Below, piece after piece: positions 28,976-39,344 of a DNA stretch of 64,000 nt. A program made the position numbers and the translations under genes. This DNA comes from Afipia sp. 64-13. Lineage in GTDB: Bacteria > Pseudomonadota > Alphaproteobacteria > Rhizobiales > Xanthobacteraceae. Below the pieces are notes generated by a model. That model saw nothing but the letters and a program-made list of their open reading frames with translations. It did no database searches and was not told the DNA's origin. The DNA is taken from positions 254,102-318,101 of the forward strand of contig MKUJ01000001.1 of the NCBI GenBank assembly GCA_001897755.1, read 5' to 3'. How positions within the stretch are numbered: position 1 is the stretch's first letter; each line of letters opens with the position of its first letter.

Positions 28976-30892
28976 CTAGGCAAGCTGCACCGTATTGATT
29001 TCATTCTCTCGGCCAAGCGCCTCGAACACCCGCGTGACGATGCCCTTGGCGTCGAGACCGGCCTTGGCATACATCGCGGCGGGGCTGTCCTGATCGATGA
29101 AGACGTCCGGCAGCACCATGGAGCGCACCTTGAGCCCATGGTCGAGCATGCCGTTCTCGGCGAGGGTATGCATGACCTGCGCGCCGAAGCCGCCGATCGA
29201 GCCTTCCTCGATGGTGATGAGCACGTCGTGTTCGCGCGCCAGCTTGAGCACCAGATCGGTGTCGATCGGCTTGGCGAAACGCGCGTCGGCCACCGTCGTG
29301 GTCAGGCCGTGCGACTTCAACGTGTCGGCCGCCTTCAGGCATTCGCCGAGCCGGGTGCCGAGCGAGAGCAGGGCGACGGACGAGCCTTCGCGCACGATGC
29401 GACCCTTGCCGATTTCCAGCGGAACGCCGACGGCGGGCAGATCGACGCCGACACCGTCGCCGCGCGGGAAGCGGAGGGCGGACGGACGGTCGTTGATCGA
29501 CGCCGCGGTGGCGACCATGTGCACCAATTCGGCCTCGTCGGCCGCGGCCATCAGCACGAAGTTGGGCAGACAGCCGAGATAGGCAAGATCGAACGAGCCG
29601 GCATGGGTCGGGCCGTCGGCGCCGACCAGACCGGCGCGATCGATGACGAAGCGCACCGGCAGACTCTGGATCGCGACATCGTGCACCACCTGATCGTAGG
29701 CGCGCTGCAGGAAGGTCGAGTAGATCGCGACGAACGGCTTGATGCCTTCGGTGGCCAGACCCGCGGCGAAGGTGACCGCATGCTGCTCGGCGATGCCGAC
29801 GTCGAAGGTTCGCTCCGGAAACGCCTTGCCGAAAATGTCGATGCCGGTGCCCGAGGGCATCGCCGCGGTGATGCCGACGATCTTGTCATCCTTCTCGGCT
29901 TCCTTGACCAGGCTGTCGCCCAACACGCGGGTGTAGGTCGGCGCGTTGGCCTGCGCCTTGGCCTGCTTGCCGGTGACGACATCGAACTTCACGACGCCGT
30001 GGTATTTGTCGGCGGCGCTCTCGGCGTAGGTATAGCCCTTGCCCTTCTGCGTCACGACATGGATCAGCGTCGGGCCGACCTTGGAATCGCGCACGTTCTT
30101 GAGCACGGGCAGCAGATGATCGAGGTTATGGCCGTCGATCGGGCCGACGTAATAGAAGCCGAGTTCCTCGAACAGCGTGCCGCCGGACAGGAAGCCGCGG
30201 GCGTATTCCTCGGCGCGCTGCGCGCCCTTCTCGACGAATTTCGGCAGCCGCTTGGCGACCTGTTTGCCGATCTCGCGCAGCGAACGATAGGTGTTGCCGG
30301 AGATCAGGCGCGAAAGGTAGGCGGACATCGCGCCGACCGGCGGGGCGATCGACATCTCGTTGTCGTTGAGAATCACGATCAGACGCGAATCCATCGCGCC
30401 GGCGTTGTTCATCGCCTCGTAGGCCATGCCGGCCGACATCGCGCCGTCGCCGATCACGGCGATGACGTTGCGGTCCTCGCCGGCGAGATCGCGCGCGACC
30501 GCCATGCCGAGACCCGCCGAGATCGAGGTCGAGGAATGCGCCGCGCCGAAGCAGTCGTACTCGCTCTCCGCGCGCTTGGTGAAGCCGGACAACCCGCCAC
30601 CTTGACGCAGCGTGCGAATTTGTTCACGGCGGCAGGTGAGGATTTTGTGCGGGTAGGCCTGATGACCGACGTCCCAGATCAGCCGGTCATTCGGCGTATT
30701 GAAGACATGATGCAGAGCGACAGTCAGTTCCACCACGCCAAGGCCCGAGCCGAGGTGTCCGCCGGTGACTGCGACCGCGTTGATGGTCTCGGCGCGTAAC
30801 TCCGCGGCGATCTGTGGTAGATCGCTTTCCTTCAAATTCCGCAGATCGGCTGGGGATTTGATTTGGTCGAGCAGAGGAGTCGAAGAGGTCAT
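28976..30892 (-). CDS. dxs: 1-deoxy-D-xylulose-5-phosphate synthase
   Basis: [44 protein letters not shown]-like; [15 protein letters not shown]; start placed at MTSSTPLL. Confidence 0.96.
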   Translation of the reverse strand: MTSSTPLLDQIKSPADLRNLKESDLPQIAAELRAETINAVAVTGGHLGSGLGVVELTVALHHVFNTPNDRLIWDVGHQAYPHKILTCRREQIRTLRQGGGLSGFTKRAESEYDCFGAAHSSTSISAGLGMAVARDLAGEDRNVIAVIGDGAMSAGMAYEAMNNAGAMDSRLIVILNDNEMSIAPPVGAMSAYLSRLISGNTYRSLREIGKQVAKRLPKFVEKGAQRAEEYARGFLSGGTLFEELGFYYVGPIDGHNLDHLLPVLKNVRDSKVGPTLIHVVTQKGKGYTYAESAADKYHGVVKFDVVTGKQAKAQANAPTYTRVLGDSLVKEAEKDDKIVGITAAMPSGTGIDIFGKAFPERTFDVGIAEQHAVTFAAGLATEGIKPFVAIYSTFLQRAYDQVVHDVAIQSLPVRFVIDRAGLVGADGPTHAGSFDLAYLGCLPNFVLMAAADEAELVHMVATAASINDRPSALRFPRGDGVGVDLPAVGVPLEIGKGRIVREGSSVALLSLGTRLGECLKAADTLKSHGLTTTVADARFAKPIDTDLVLKLAREHDVLITIEEGSIGGFGAQVMHTLAENGMLDHGLKVRSMVLPDVFIDQDSPAAMYAKAGLDAKGIVTRVFEALGRENEINTVQLA

Positions 30893-31102
30893 CAGAAGGT
30901 CTTCCAGTACAGCTTGGAACAAGGCGTGAACGGCAGCCAGTGTACCATTATGGCAGCTATTGAGCAGTAATTCTCGATAATCCCGGTGTAATGCCACTAT
31001 TGTGTGGCCTAAGGGCACCGATCGGACCGATCAGAGTTAACTCCTCAACTCGCCAAAAGCCTCAAATTTTTGCTTTGACTGCTTCAGATAGAAAGAAAGA
31101 AC

Positions 31103-33691
31103 GTGCTGACAAGGATTGTTGTTTCCCTGGTGCGAACCTGTACCCGACACGCATGGTTCACCGTCATTGTTGGTTTAATTCTCGCTGTTATTTCAGGTAT
31201 TTACGCGCAGAAACACTTTGCCATCAGCACCGACGTCGCCCAGCTCATCTCGCCCAACCTGGACTGGCGGCAGCGCGAAATCGCCTATGAGAAGGCATTT
31301 CCCGGTCATCACGATTTGATTCTGGCTGTTGTCGAGGCCGCGACCCCGGAAATGGCGCAGCAGGCGGCGGTGGCGCTGGAGAAGAAACTCGCGCCCCAAA
31401 CCGACAAGTTCCGCTGGGTCCGGCGGCCGGCCGGCGGTCCGTTCTTCGAGAACAACGGTCTTTTGTTCCTGCCGACCGCGGAAGTCGGGCAGCGGATCGG
31501 ACAATTGCAGGCGGCGCAGCCGTTCTTCGACATTCTGGTGGACGATCCCAGTATCCGCGGCCTGACCGGCGTGCTGGAGACCGGACTTGCCGGCGCCGAG
31601 CGCGGCCGGTTTTCCCGCGATTCCCTGACCCGGCCGCTGAACGTCGTGGCCGACAGCGTCGAGCAGGTGCTCAAGACCGGTGATGGCACGTTCTCCTGGC
31701 GTCAACTGGCGAGCAGCGAGCCGCTGACCGATTCCGATCGCCGCGTGCTGCTCACCATTCAGCCGATCCTGGACTTTCAGGCGCTGGAGCCGGGCAAGGT
31801 GGCGACCGATGCCATCCGCCAGGCGGCGAGCGATCTCAATTTCGACAAGGACTTTCATGCACGGGTGCGGCTGACCGGGCCGGTGCCGATCGCCAACGAG
31901 GAATTCGGCACGGTGCAGGAAGGCGCCGTCGTCAACGGCATCGGAACCATTCTGGTCGTGCTGTTCATCCTGTGGTGCGCGCTGCGTTCGCCCAAGATCA
32001 TCGGCGCGGTGTTTCTCACTCTTGCCATCGGTCTGTCGGTGACGACCGCGGTCGCCTTGATCATCGCAGGCTCGTTCAATCTGATCTCGATCGCGTTCTT
32101 CGTCCTGTTTGTAGGATTGGGCGTCGATTTCGGCATCCAGTACAGCGTGCGCTATCGCTCCGAGCGTTACGAGAATTCCGACCTGCAGGAGGCGCTGGAG
32201 CAGGCCGCGAAGTTTTCCGCCGTGCCGCTGACGCTGGCCGCGGTGGCGACCGCGGCCGGTTTCCTGTCGTTCCTGCCGACCAACTACAAGGGTGTCTCCG
32301 AACTCGGCAAGATCGCGGGTGCGGGCATGCTGATCGCGTTCATTTTCGCGATCACCGTGCTGCCGGCGCTGCTCAAGCTGCTCAATCCGCCGGGCGAGGC
32401 GGAGCCGGTGGGCTACGCCTTCCTGGCCCCGGTCGATCGCTTTCTGGAAGATCACCGGATCGGCATTGTGGCAACCACGCTCGGCATCGCGATCCTTGGC
32501 TTGCCGCTGCTCTATTTCCTGCACTTCGACTTCAACCCGATGAATCTGCGCAGTCCGAAGGTCGAATCCGTCGCGACCTATCTCGATCTGCGCCGCGATC
32601 CCGAAACCGGCACCAGTGCGGTGGAGGTGATCACGCCCTCGCTTGAGGCCGCCAAGGAGGCGCAGGAGCACTTGTCGAAGGTGCCTGAGGTGGCGCGCGT
32701 CATCTCGCTCGACAGCTTCGTGCCGGACGATCAGCAGGCCAAGCTAGCGATCATCCGCAAGGGCGCCGCGACGCTCGATCCGGTGTTCAAGGCGCGTCCC
32801 GGTTCGCCGCCGTCCGATGCCGACAATGTCGTTGCGCTGGCCGATGCCGCCACCAGCCTGCGCCGTGTCGCGGCCAAGTCCGGACCTGAGCCGGCGGCCG
32901 CAGCCAACCGTCTTGCCGATGCGCTGATGCGGCTGTCGCAGTCCGACAAATCGGTGCGCGACAAGGCGGCGAAGGTGTTCCTGTCGCCGCTCGCCACCAT
33001 GCTCGAGCAGGTGCGCGATTCGCTCAAGGCGCAGCCCGTCACCATCAAGTCGCTGCCGCCTGAACTGGTCAGCGACTGGATGACCGCCGACGGCCGCGTG
33101 CGCGTCGAGGCGCAGCCGAAGGGCGATCCGAACGACAACGATACGCTGCGGGCTTTTGCCGCCGCCGTGCAGAAGGTCGAGCCGAACGCGACCGGCGGTC
33201 CGATCTCGATTCTGGAATCGGGCCACACCATCGTGATGGCCTTCATCCAGGCTGGCGGCTGGGCACTGCTGTCGATCTCGATCCTGCTCTACATTGTGCT
33301 GCGCCGGATCGGCGACGTGCTGCTGACGCTGGTGCCGCTGATTCTCGCCGGCGTGGTGACGCTGGAAATCTGCGTGCTGATCGGTCTGCCGCTGAACTTC
33401 GCCAACATCATCGCGTTACCGCTACTGCTCGGCGTGGGCGTGGCGTTCAAGATCTACTACGTCACCGCATGGCGGGCGGGGCACACCAACCTGCTGCAAT
33501 CGAGTCTGACCCGGGCGATCTTCTTCAGTGCGATGACCACGGCCACCGCCTTCGGCAGCCTGTGGCTGTCGAGCCATCCGGGCACGTCGAGCATGGGCAA
33601 GCTGATGGCGCTGTCGCTGGTGACGACGCTCGCCGCAGCGGTGCTGTTTCAGCCCGCGCTAATGGGCCGCCCCCGCGATCTCGGGAAGTAG
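31103..33691 (+). CDS. hpnN: MMPL/RND family hopanoid transporter HpnN
   Basis: 862-aa RND/MMPL protein with two TM bundles (FVLFVGLGVDFGIQYSVRYRSER; IIALPLLLGVGVAFKIYYVTAWR) in the hopanoid locus; GTG start. Confidence 0.9.
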   Translation: MLTRIVVSLVRTCTRHAWFTVIVGLILAVISGIYAQKHFAISTDVAQLISPNLDWRQREIAYEKAFPGHHDLILAVVEAATPEMAQQAAVALEKKLAPQTDKFRWVRRPAGGPFFENNGLLFLPTAEVGQRIGQLQAAQPFFDILVDDPSIRGLTGVLETGLAGAERGRFSRDSLTRPLNVVADSVEQVLKTGDGTFSWRQLASSEPLTDSDRRVLLTIQPILDFQALEPGKVATDAIRQAASDLNFDKDFHARVRLTGPVPIANEEFGTVQEGAVVNGIGTILVVLFILWCALRSPKIIGAVFLTLAIGLSVTTAVALIIAGSFNLISIAFFVLFVGLGVDFGIQYSVRYRSERYENSDLQEALEQAAKFSAVPLTLAAVATAAGFLSFLPTNYKGVSELGKIAGAGMLIAFIFAITVLPALLKLLNPPGEAEPVGYAFLAPVDRFLEDHRIGIVATTLGIAILGLPLLYFLHFDFNPMNLRSPKVESVATYLDLRRDPETGTSAVEVITPSLEAAKEAQEHLSKVPEVARVISLDSFVPDDQQAKLAIIRKGAATLDPVFKARPGSPPSDADNVVALADAATSLRRVAAKSGPEPAAAANRLADALMRLSQSDKSVRDKAAKVFLSPLATMLEQVRDSLKAQPVTIKSLPPELVSDWMTADGRVRVEAQPKGDPNDNDTLRAFAAAVQKVEPNATGGPISILESGHTIVMAFIQAGGWALLSISILLYIVLRRIGDVLLTLVPLILAGVVTLEICVLIGLPLNFANIIALPLLLGVGVAFKIYYVTAWRAGHTNLLQSSLTRAIFFSAMTTATAFGSLWLSSHPGTSSMGKLMALSLVTTLAAAVLFQPALMGRPRDLGK

Positions 33692-34297
33692 GCAGATCTC
33701 GGACACCGGAGCGGGATCGACAGGTCCCGTTTTCTGTCCGATGACCTTCGGTGGAGCGTGGCCGGGTGCCGGGTGCGACTTGGCTCCGCCCGCCACCGGC
33801 GGTGCCGGGGTGGGGGACGTCTTGGCGCCGGGAACGGGCGATGCCGAGGATGTCGACAGGGTCTTGGTGTTGGGTCCGAAAACGTTTTCCGGCGCGCGCG
33901 TCCAAGTCTGACCGCCGCAGAGGATGCTCATCACGCAGCCTTCGACCTCAAGCCTGTTCGGCGACTTAAGTTGAATGGAAGCCTCGTAGGTTTTGCCGTT
34001 CTTGGCGTTGTAGATTTGGCCTTCCCACTTGTCCTTTTCGTCGGCGACTTTCTTCATGTTCAGCAGCACGGGCATCCCGAGGGTCGAGCGCGTCCGTTTC
34101 GTTTTGTCGGGGTTCTGACTGTCCGTTCCGCCGGGTGTCTTCTCGGCGGACACCACCCCCCAGAGGCGACTGTTGCAGTCGACGATCTTGATGGTGGCGA
34201 CCTTGTCCTCGACCAGCCAGTCGCCCAGCGGATCGGCGGCATGGGCCATGCCGCACGTCATGACCAGAAACAACGCAGGATACGTAAATTTTCGCAT
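33659..34297 (-). CDS. DUF2147 domain-containing secreted protein
   Basis: Signal peptide (MRKFTYPALFLVMTCGMAHAADPLGDWLVEDKVATIKIVDCNSRLWGVV) and DUF2147-like pattern; 3' end overlaps hpnN by 33 bp. Confidence 0.8.
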   Translation of the reverse strand: MRKFTYPALFLVMTCGMAHAADPLGDWLVEDKVATIKIVDCNSRLWGVVSAEKTPGGTDSQNPDKTKRTRSTLGMPVLLNMKKVADEKDKWEGQIYNAKNGKTYEASIQLKSPNRLEVEGCVMSILCGGQTWTRAPENVFGPNTKTLSTSSASPVPGAKTSPTPAPPVAGGAKSHPAPGHAPPKVIGQKTGPVDPAPVSEICLLPEIAGAAH

Positions 34298-34422
34298 GAG
34301 ACCTCGCATGCACAGCAACGGGGCGAACCCCTTCAGCCTCGTCCAAGTTCCGTCACAACGTCAAATCGCCGCGTTGCTTTTTTTCAGTTGACGAAGCGCC
34401 TTTCAGCCGACCTATGTAACCC

Positions 34423-35814
34423 ATGGTGAAAGCAAATATAGACATTTCCGAGATATTCGCGGACCGGCAGTTTCAGCGAGGGTCTCTCCACACCCGTTAT
34501 CTGAACGAGCAACTCGTCCGCGTGCTCAAAACCATCGGTTACGATGTTGGGTTCCAGCGTGGACAAGGGCAATATCTTTTCGACCGGGACGGCGAAAAAT
34601 ATCTCGATCTCCTCAGCGGATTTGGCGTTTTTGCGGTCGGCCGCAACCACCCGGTGATTCGCGACGCCCTCAAGAGCGTTCTGGACAGCGAGTTTGCCAA
34701 TCTGGTCCAGCTCGATTTGTCCACGCTGGCCGGTATTCTGGCGGAGCGACTGATCGCGCGGGTGCCGTATCTGGACAAGGTGTTTTTCGCCAATTCCGGA
34801 ACGGAGTGCGTCGAGGCGGCGATCAAGTTCGCGCGCGGCGCGACCGGACGTCCGGGCATCGTCTACTGCGACCACGGCTATCACGGCCTGACCTACGGTT
34901 CGCTGTCGCTGACCGACGACACCAATTTCCGCGGCGGCTTCGGCCCGCTGCTGCCTGATTGCGCCGTCATCCCATTCAACGATCTGGCGGCGCTGGAACG
35001 CGCGCTGGCCTCGCGCCAGGTGGCGGCCTTCATCGTCGAGCCGATCCAGGGCAAGGGCGTCAACATTCCGGACGACGATTTCCTGCCGGGCGCAGCCGCG
35101 CTCTGCAAGAAGTACGGCACCATCTTTGTCGCCGACGAGATTCAAACCGGCATGGGCCGCACCGGCCGTTTCCTTGCTGTCGAGCACTGGAATGTCGAGC
35201 CCGACATGGTGCTGCTGTCGAAGGCGCTATCCGGCGGTCATGTGCCGGTTGGCGCGGTGCTGACCCGCAAGGCGATCTTCGACAAGATCTTCGACCGGAT
35301 GGATCGCGCCGTGGTGCATGGCTCGACCTTCGCCAAGAACGATCTGGCGATGGCGGCCGGCATCGCCACCCTCGAGGTGCTGAAATCGGAGAAGCTGATC
35401 GAGAATGCCGCGCGGCAGGGCGAACGCCTGATGGCGAACCTCGACGCGATGATTCCGAAATATGAGCTGCTCAAGAACGTGCGCGGCAAGGGTCTGATGA
35501 TCGGCATCGAGTTCGGGCCGCCGAAATCGCTGGCGCTGCGCGCGTCGTGGAATCTGCTGGAGAGTGCCAGCAAGGGCCTGTTCTGCCAGCTCATCACCAT
35601 CCCGCTGTTCAAGGATCACAAGATCCTGACGCAGGTGGCGGGCCATGCCAGCCACACCGTCAAGCTGCTGTCGCCGCTCACCGTGACGGACGAGGACTGC
35701 GCCTGGATCGAAGGTGCGTTCGATTCGGTGATTGCCGCGAGCCACCGCGTGCCGGGTGCGGTGTGGTCGCTCGGCAAGACATTGATGGACAATGCGGTGC
35801 GCAAATCCGCCTGA
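34423..35814 (+). CDS. hpnO: Class III aminotransferase HpnO (aminobacteriohopanetriol synthesis)
   Basis: PLP aminotransferase (VADEIQTGMGRTGRFLAVEHWNVEPDMVLLSKALSGGHVPVGAVLTRKAI) adjacent to hpnN. Confidence 0.87.
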   Translation: MVKANIDISEIFADRQFQRGSLHTRYLNEQLVRVLKTIGYDVGFQRGQGQYLFDRDGEKYLDLLSGFGVFAVGRNHPVIRDALKSVLDSEFANLVQLDLSTLAGILAERLIARVPYLDKVFFANSGTECVEAAIKFARGATGRPGIVYCDHGYHGLTYGSLSLTDDTNFRGGFGPLLPDCAVIPFNDLAALERALASRQVAAFIVEPIQGKGVNIPDDDFLPGAAALCKKYGTIFVADEIQTGMGRTGRFLAVEHWNVEPDMVLLSKALSGGHVPVGAVLTRKAIFDKIFDRMDRAVVHGSTFAKNDLAMAAGIATLEVLKSEKLIENAARQGERLMANLDAMIPKYELLKNVRGKGLMIGIEFGPPKSLALRASWNLLESASKGLFCQLITIPLFKDHKILTQVAGHASHTVKLLSPLTVTDEDCAWIEGAFDSVIAASHRVPGAVWSLGKTLMDNAVRKSA

Positions 35815-35835
35815 CCGACCGTTGATCGATTCATG

Positions 35836-35871
35836 CAAAATCCGCCGCATCGGCCGATGCGGCGGATTTTG
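35836..35871. terminator. 36-bp perfect palindrome, bidirectional terminator after hpnO
   Basis: CAAAATCCGCCGCATCGG / CCGATGCGGCGGATTTTG. Confidence 0.85.
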
Positions 35872-35892
35872 TGTTTGGAGAATGTCTTGAAA

Positions 35893-36129
35893 TTACTGGC
35901 CGTGGCTGGCCAGCACAGCATCGCAGGCCTTGCTGATCTTGGGCCGGTGCTGCTGCAGGCAGGACAGGATGACGAGATCGGCTTCGTTCATCACGGAACG
36001 GCAATAGCGCGAAACATCCTTTGAACAGGCCTTCTGCTCATCCGGCGTACCGCTGCGAGTCTGATTCTGCGCCATGGCGAGGGTCGCGGCCGAGGAAAAG
36101 AGTGAGGCAATGAGAAGCGTTCTGAGCAT
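35893..36129 (-). CDS. Small secreted cysteine-containing protein (Cys-rich repeat-like)
   Basis: MLRTLLIASLFSSAATLAMAQNQTRSGTPDEQKACSKDVSRYCRSVMNEADLVILSCLQQHRPKISKACDAVLASHGQ; signal peptide plus four Cys. Confidence 0.75.
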   Translation of the reverse strand: MLRTLLIASLFSSAATLAMAQNQTRSGTPDEQKACSKDVSRYCRSVMNEADLVILSCLQQHRPKISKACDAVLASHGQ

Positions 36130-36323
36130 TGTCGTCCTTCGTTGGGCTGGGCGATAACGATAAGCGGGATGATTCGAAAGTAAGGTCGGCGGCACCGGAA
36201 TTCCAGCAGCAACATTTCCTTTGCCGGATTCCCCGCCGTTATTTCCGCAGGTGTGTCATACAGACAAGGAACCGGGCGAATGCAGGGCATATTTGAGTCG
36301 AAATAGGCCCTTGTTGTCGCAGG

Positions 36324-37940
36324 TTACCGATTGTCCTCCAGGACCATGGCGGAACCCTTCTCGGCGATCATCGCTGTCGGTGTATTGGTATTGCCCGACG
36401 TGATGGTCGGCATCACCGAGGCGTCGATGACGCGCAGCCGCTCGATGCCGCGTAGCCGCAGCCGTTCATCCACCACCGCCATCGGATCGCTGGCTGTTCC
36501 CATCTTCGCCGTTCCGACCGGATGGAAGATCGTGGTGCCGATATCGCCGGCCGCCCTGGCGAGCGAGGCGTCGTCGTCGCCGACCGAGGGACCCGGCAGA
36601 TATTCGCTCGGACGATACGGCGTGAGGGCAGGCTGCTTCATGAGTTTCCGCGTGACGCGAATGGCGTCGGCGGCGACTTCGCGGTCCTCGTCGGTCGCAA
36701 GATAGTTCGGCGCGATGATCGGCGGCGCGTTCAGTTCATTGGAGCGCAGGCGGATCACGCCGCGCGATGTCGGTTGCAAATTGCAGGCGCTGATGGTGAT
36801 GGCCGGAAAGCGGTGCAGCGGATCGCCGAACTTGTCGAGCGACAGCGGCTGGACGTGAAACTGGATGTTGGCGCGATCGCGGTTGGGATTCGAGCGCGTG
36901 AAAATGCCGAGTTGCGATGGCGCCATGGTGAGCGGCCCGCGCCGGCGCAGTGCGTAGTTGATGCCCATCCAGCCGCGTTGCAGCAGGTTGTAATAAGTCT
37001 CGTTGAGAGTGCGGATGCCCTCGACCTTGTAGATCGCGCGTTGTTGCAGATGGTCCTGCAGGTTGCGGCCGACGCCTTGCCTGTCGAGCACCATGTCGAT
37101 GCCGAGCGGTGCGAGCCATTCTTGCGGTCCGATGCCGGAGCGATGCAGCACCTGGATCGATCCGATCGAGCCGGCGCACAGGATTACTTCGCCTTTCGCG
37201 CGCGCCTCGATGGTCTCGTTGCCTTGGTGAAAGCGAATGCCGACGGCGCGGCCGTTCTCCACGATCAGGCGATCGACCACGACGCCGGTCTCCAGCCGAA
37301 GGTTGGGGCGTGTGAGCGCGGGCTTGAGAAAGCCGCGCGCCGCCGACCAGCGCCGCCCCCGCTTCTGGTTGACGTGGAAATAGCTGATGCCTTCGTTGTC
37401 GCCGGTGTTGAAGTCGGCGACGCGGCGGATGCCGGCCTGGCTCGCGGCCTCCGCGACCACGTCGAGCACTTTCCACGACAGGCGCGGCGCTTCCACGCGG
37501 AAACCACCGCCGGCGCCGTGCAGGTCGCCGGCGCCGAGAAAATGATCTTCGATATTCTTGAACGCGGGCAGCACATCGTCCCAGCCCCAGCCGGTGAGGC
37601 CGAGCTGCCGCCAATGATTGTAGTCGGCGGCCTGGCCACGCATGCAGATCATGGCGTTGATCGCGGAAGAGCCGCCGATCACCTTGCCGCGCGGATAGTG
37701 CAGCGAGCGTCCGTTGAGACCAGCCTCCGGTTCGGTCCTGAACATCCAGTCGGAGCGCGGATTGCCGATCGCGAACAGATAGCCGACGGGGATGTGAAAC
37801 CAGATCCAGTCATCATGGCCGCCGGCTTCGAGAATGAGGACGCGGTTGCGCGGGTCGGCCGACAGGCGGTTGGCGACGATGCAGCCGGCCGTGCCGGCGC
37901 CGACAACGATATAGTCGAACTCCCCATCGATCTTTTTCAT
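36324..37940 (-). CDS. GMC family FAD-dependent oxidoreductase (choline/alcohol dehydrogenase-like)
   Basis: FDYIVVGAGTAGCIVANRLSADPRNRVLILEAGG; HYPRGKVIGGSSAINAMICMRGQAADYNHW; C-terminal VIDASVMPTITSGNTNTPTAMIAEK. Confidence 0.94.
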   Translation of the reverse strand: MKKIDGEFDYIVVGAGTAGCIVANRLSADPRNRVLILEAGGHDDWIWFHIPVGYLFAIGNPRSDWMFRTEPEAGLNGRSLHYPRGKVIGGSSAINAMICMRGQAADYNHWRQLGLTGWGWDDVLPAFKNIEDHFLGAGDLHGAGGGFRVEAPRLSWKVLDVVAEAASQAGIRRVADFNTGDNEGISYFHVNQKRGRRWSAARGFLKPALTRPNLRLETGVVVDRLIVENGRAVGIRFHQGNETIEARAKGEVILCAGSIGSIQVLHRSGIGPQEWLAPLGIDMVLDRQGVGRNLQDHLQQRAIYKVEGIRTLNETYYNLLQRGWMGINYALRRRGPLTMAPSQLGIFTRSNPNRDRANIQFHVQPLSLDKFGDPLHRFPAITISACNLQPTSRGVIRLRSNELNAPPIIAPNYLATDEDREVAADAIRVTRKLMKQPALTPYRPSEYLPGPSVGDDDASLARAAGDIGTTIFHPVGTAKMGTASDPMAVVDERLRLRGIERLRVIDASVMPTITSGNTNTPTAMIAEKGSAMVLEDNR

Positions 37941-38090
37941 CATGACTGTTTCCGCCCACGCGCTGAAATTCTTGTTCTGGAATGGGGTGGCCCCGCAAGC
38001 CGCCGGGAAGATTTAGCGCGCTCGCCGTTGTTGGGTCCATGACTTGTCCATGCTACTCTTGTTGCATAGTCCACGGCCACGAGTTTGCGA

Positions 38091-39266
38091 ATGCCTATTG
38101 TCGAGCGCATTTCTGCCCTGCAACCCGAAATCAAGGCGTGGCGGCGCGATCTGCATGCCCATCCTGAACTGATGTATGACGTGCATCGCACCGCGGCGTT
38201 TGTGGCGGATCGCCTGCGCGAATTCGGTTGCGACGAGGTGGCGACCGGCCTTGGCCGCACCGGCGTGGTCGGCCGCATCAAGGGCAACAGGCCGGCGAAC
38301 GGTCGCGGCGTCAAGGCGCTCGGCTTGCGTGCGGATATGGATGCGCTGCCGCTCGAGGAGGAGACCAACGCGCCGTATCGCTCGACCGTACCGGGCAAGA
38401 TGCACGCCTGCGGCCATGACGGCCATACCGCGATGCTGCTCGGGGCCGCGCGCTATCTTGCGGAAACCCGCGATTTCGCCGGCGAGGCGATCATGATCTT
38501 CCAGCCCGCCGAGGAGGGCGGGGCGGGCGCCGACGCGATGATCAAGGACGGGCTGATGGACCGGTTCGGCATCGATCAGGTCTACGGTATGCACAACAGT
38601 CCGGGCATGCCGATCGGCACGTTCGCGACCCGCGCCGGACCGACCATGGCGGCAACCGATCACATCAATATTCATATCGAGGGTTTGGGCGGCCACGCGG
38701 CGCGTCCGCACAAGAGCATCGATTCGGTGCTGGTGGGCTCGCAACTGGTGGTGGCGCTGCAGAGCATCGTCTCGCGCAGCGTCGATCCGCTCGAGGCGGT
38801 GGTGGTGTCGATGTGCCAGTTCAGGGCGGGCGACGCCCGCAACGTCATTCCGCAGACGGCCGAGATCCTCGGCACCGCGCGGACGCTGACGGCCGAGATG
38901 CGGGATCTGGTCGAGCAGCGGGTGCGTGAAATCGTCGCCGGCGTTGCGCTGCAGAGCGGGGCGAGAATTACGCTGAACTACGAGCGCAGCTATCCCGTGC
39001 TGGTCAATCATGCGGCGCAGGTGGATGTGGCGGCGCGGGTGGCGGCGGAGGTGACCGGCGCGGCCAATGTCAGTTCCGAGATTCCGCCGGTCATGGGCGC
39101 CGAGGACTTCGCCTATATGCTCGAAGCGCGGCCCGGCGCCTTCATCTTCATCGGCAATGGCGACAGCGCGGGGCTGCATCACCCGGCCTACGATTTCAAT
39201 GACGAGGCCATCGTCTATGGCGCGTCGTACTGGGCGAGGCTGGTCGAGACCCAGCTCGCGGGCTGA
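38091..39266 (+). CDS. M20 family amidohydrolase (hippurate hydrolase-like)
   Basis: WRRDLHAHPELMYDVHRTAAFVA; MHACGHDGHTAMLLGAAR; FQPAEEGGAGADAMIKDG; PPVMGAEDFAYMLE. Confidence 0.93.
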   Translation: MPIVERISALQPEIKAWRRDLHAHPELMYDVHRTAAFVADRLREFGCDEVATGLGRTGVVGRIKGNRPANGRGVKALGLRADMDALPLEEETNAPYRSTVPGKMHACGHDGHTAMLLGAARYLAETRDFAGEAIMIFQPAEEGGAGADAMIKDGLMDRFGIDQVYGMHNSPGMPIGTFATRAGPTMAATDHINIHIEGLGGHAARPHKSIDSVLVGSQLVVALQSIVSRSVDPLEAVVVSMCQFRAGDARNVIPQTAEILGTARTLTAEMRDLVEQRVREIVAGVALQSGARITLNYERSYPVLVNHAAQVDVAARVAAEVTGAANVSSEIPPVMGAEDFAYMLEARPGAFIFIGNGDSAGLHHPAYDFNDEAIVYGASYWARLVETQLAG

Positions 39267-39280
39267 ACGCCGGACCTGTC

Positions 39281-39305
39281 GGAACCTGTTCGATCACGTC
39301 GCGTT
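39281..39305 (+). promoter_or_regulatory. EcfG-type general stress response promoter upstream of the yciF-like gene
   Basis: GGAAC (39281-39285), 16-nt spacer, CGTT (39302-39305); 40 bp before the ATG at 39345. Confidence 0.78.
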
Positions 39306-39344
39306 GAAGGGCCGCAATGACCCTTCAACAGGCGGAGAAGACAG

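Noticed and set aside
28954-29139. N-terminal extension of ispH ([10 protein letters not shown]...) in the ORF track
   Set aside because: The extension lies in the 3' end of dxs; IspH proteins start at [14 protein letters not shown], so 28953 is the better start.
28952-30799. 615-aa plus-strand ORF
   Set aside because: Antisense to dxs; no recognisable domain.
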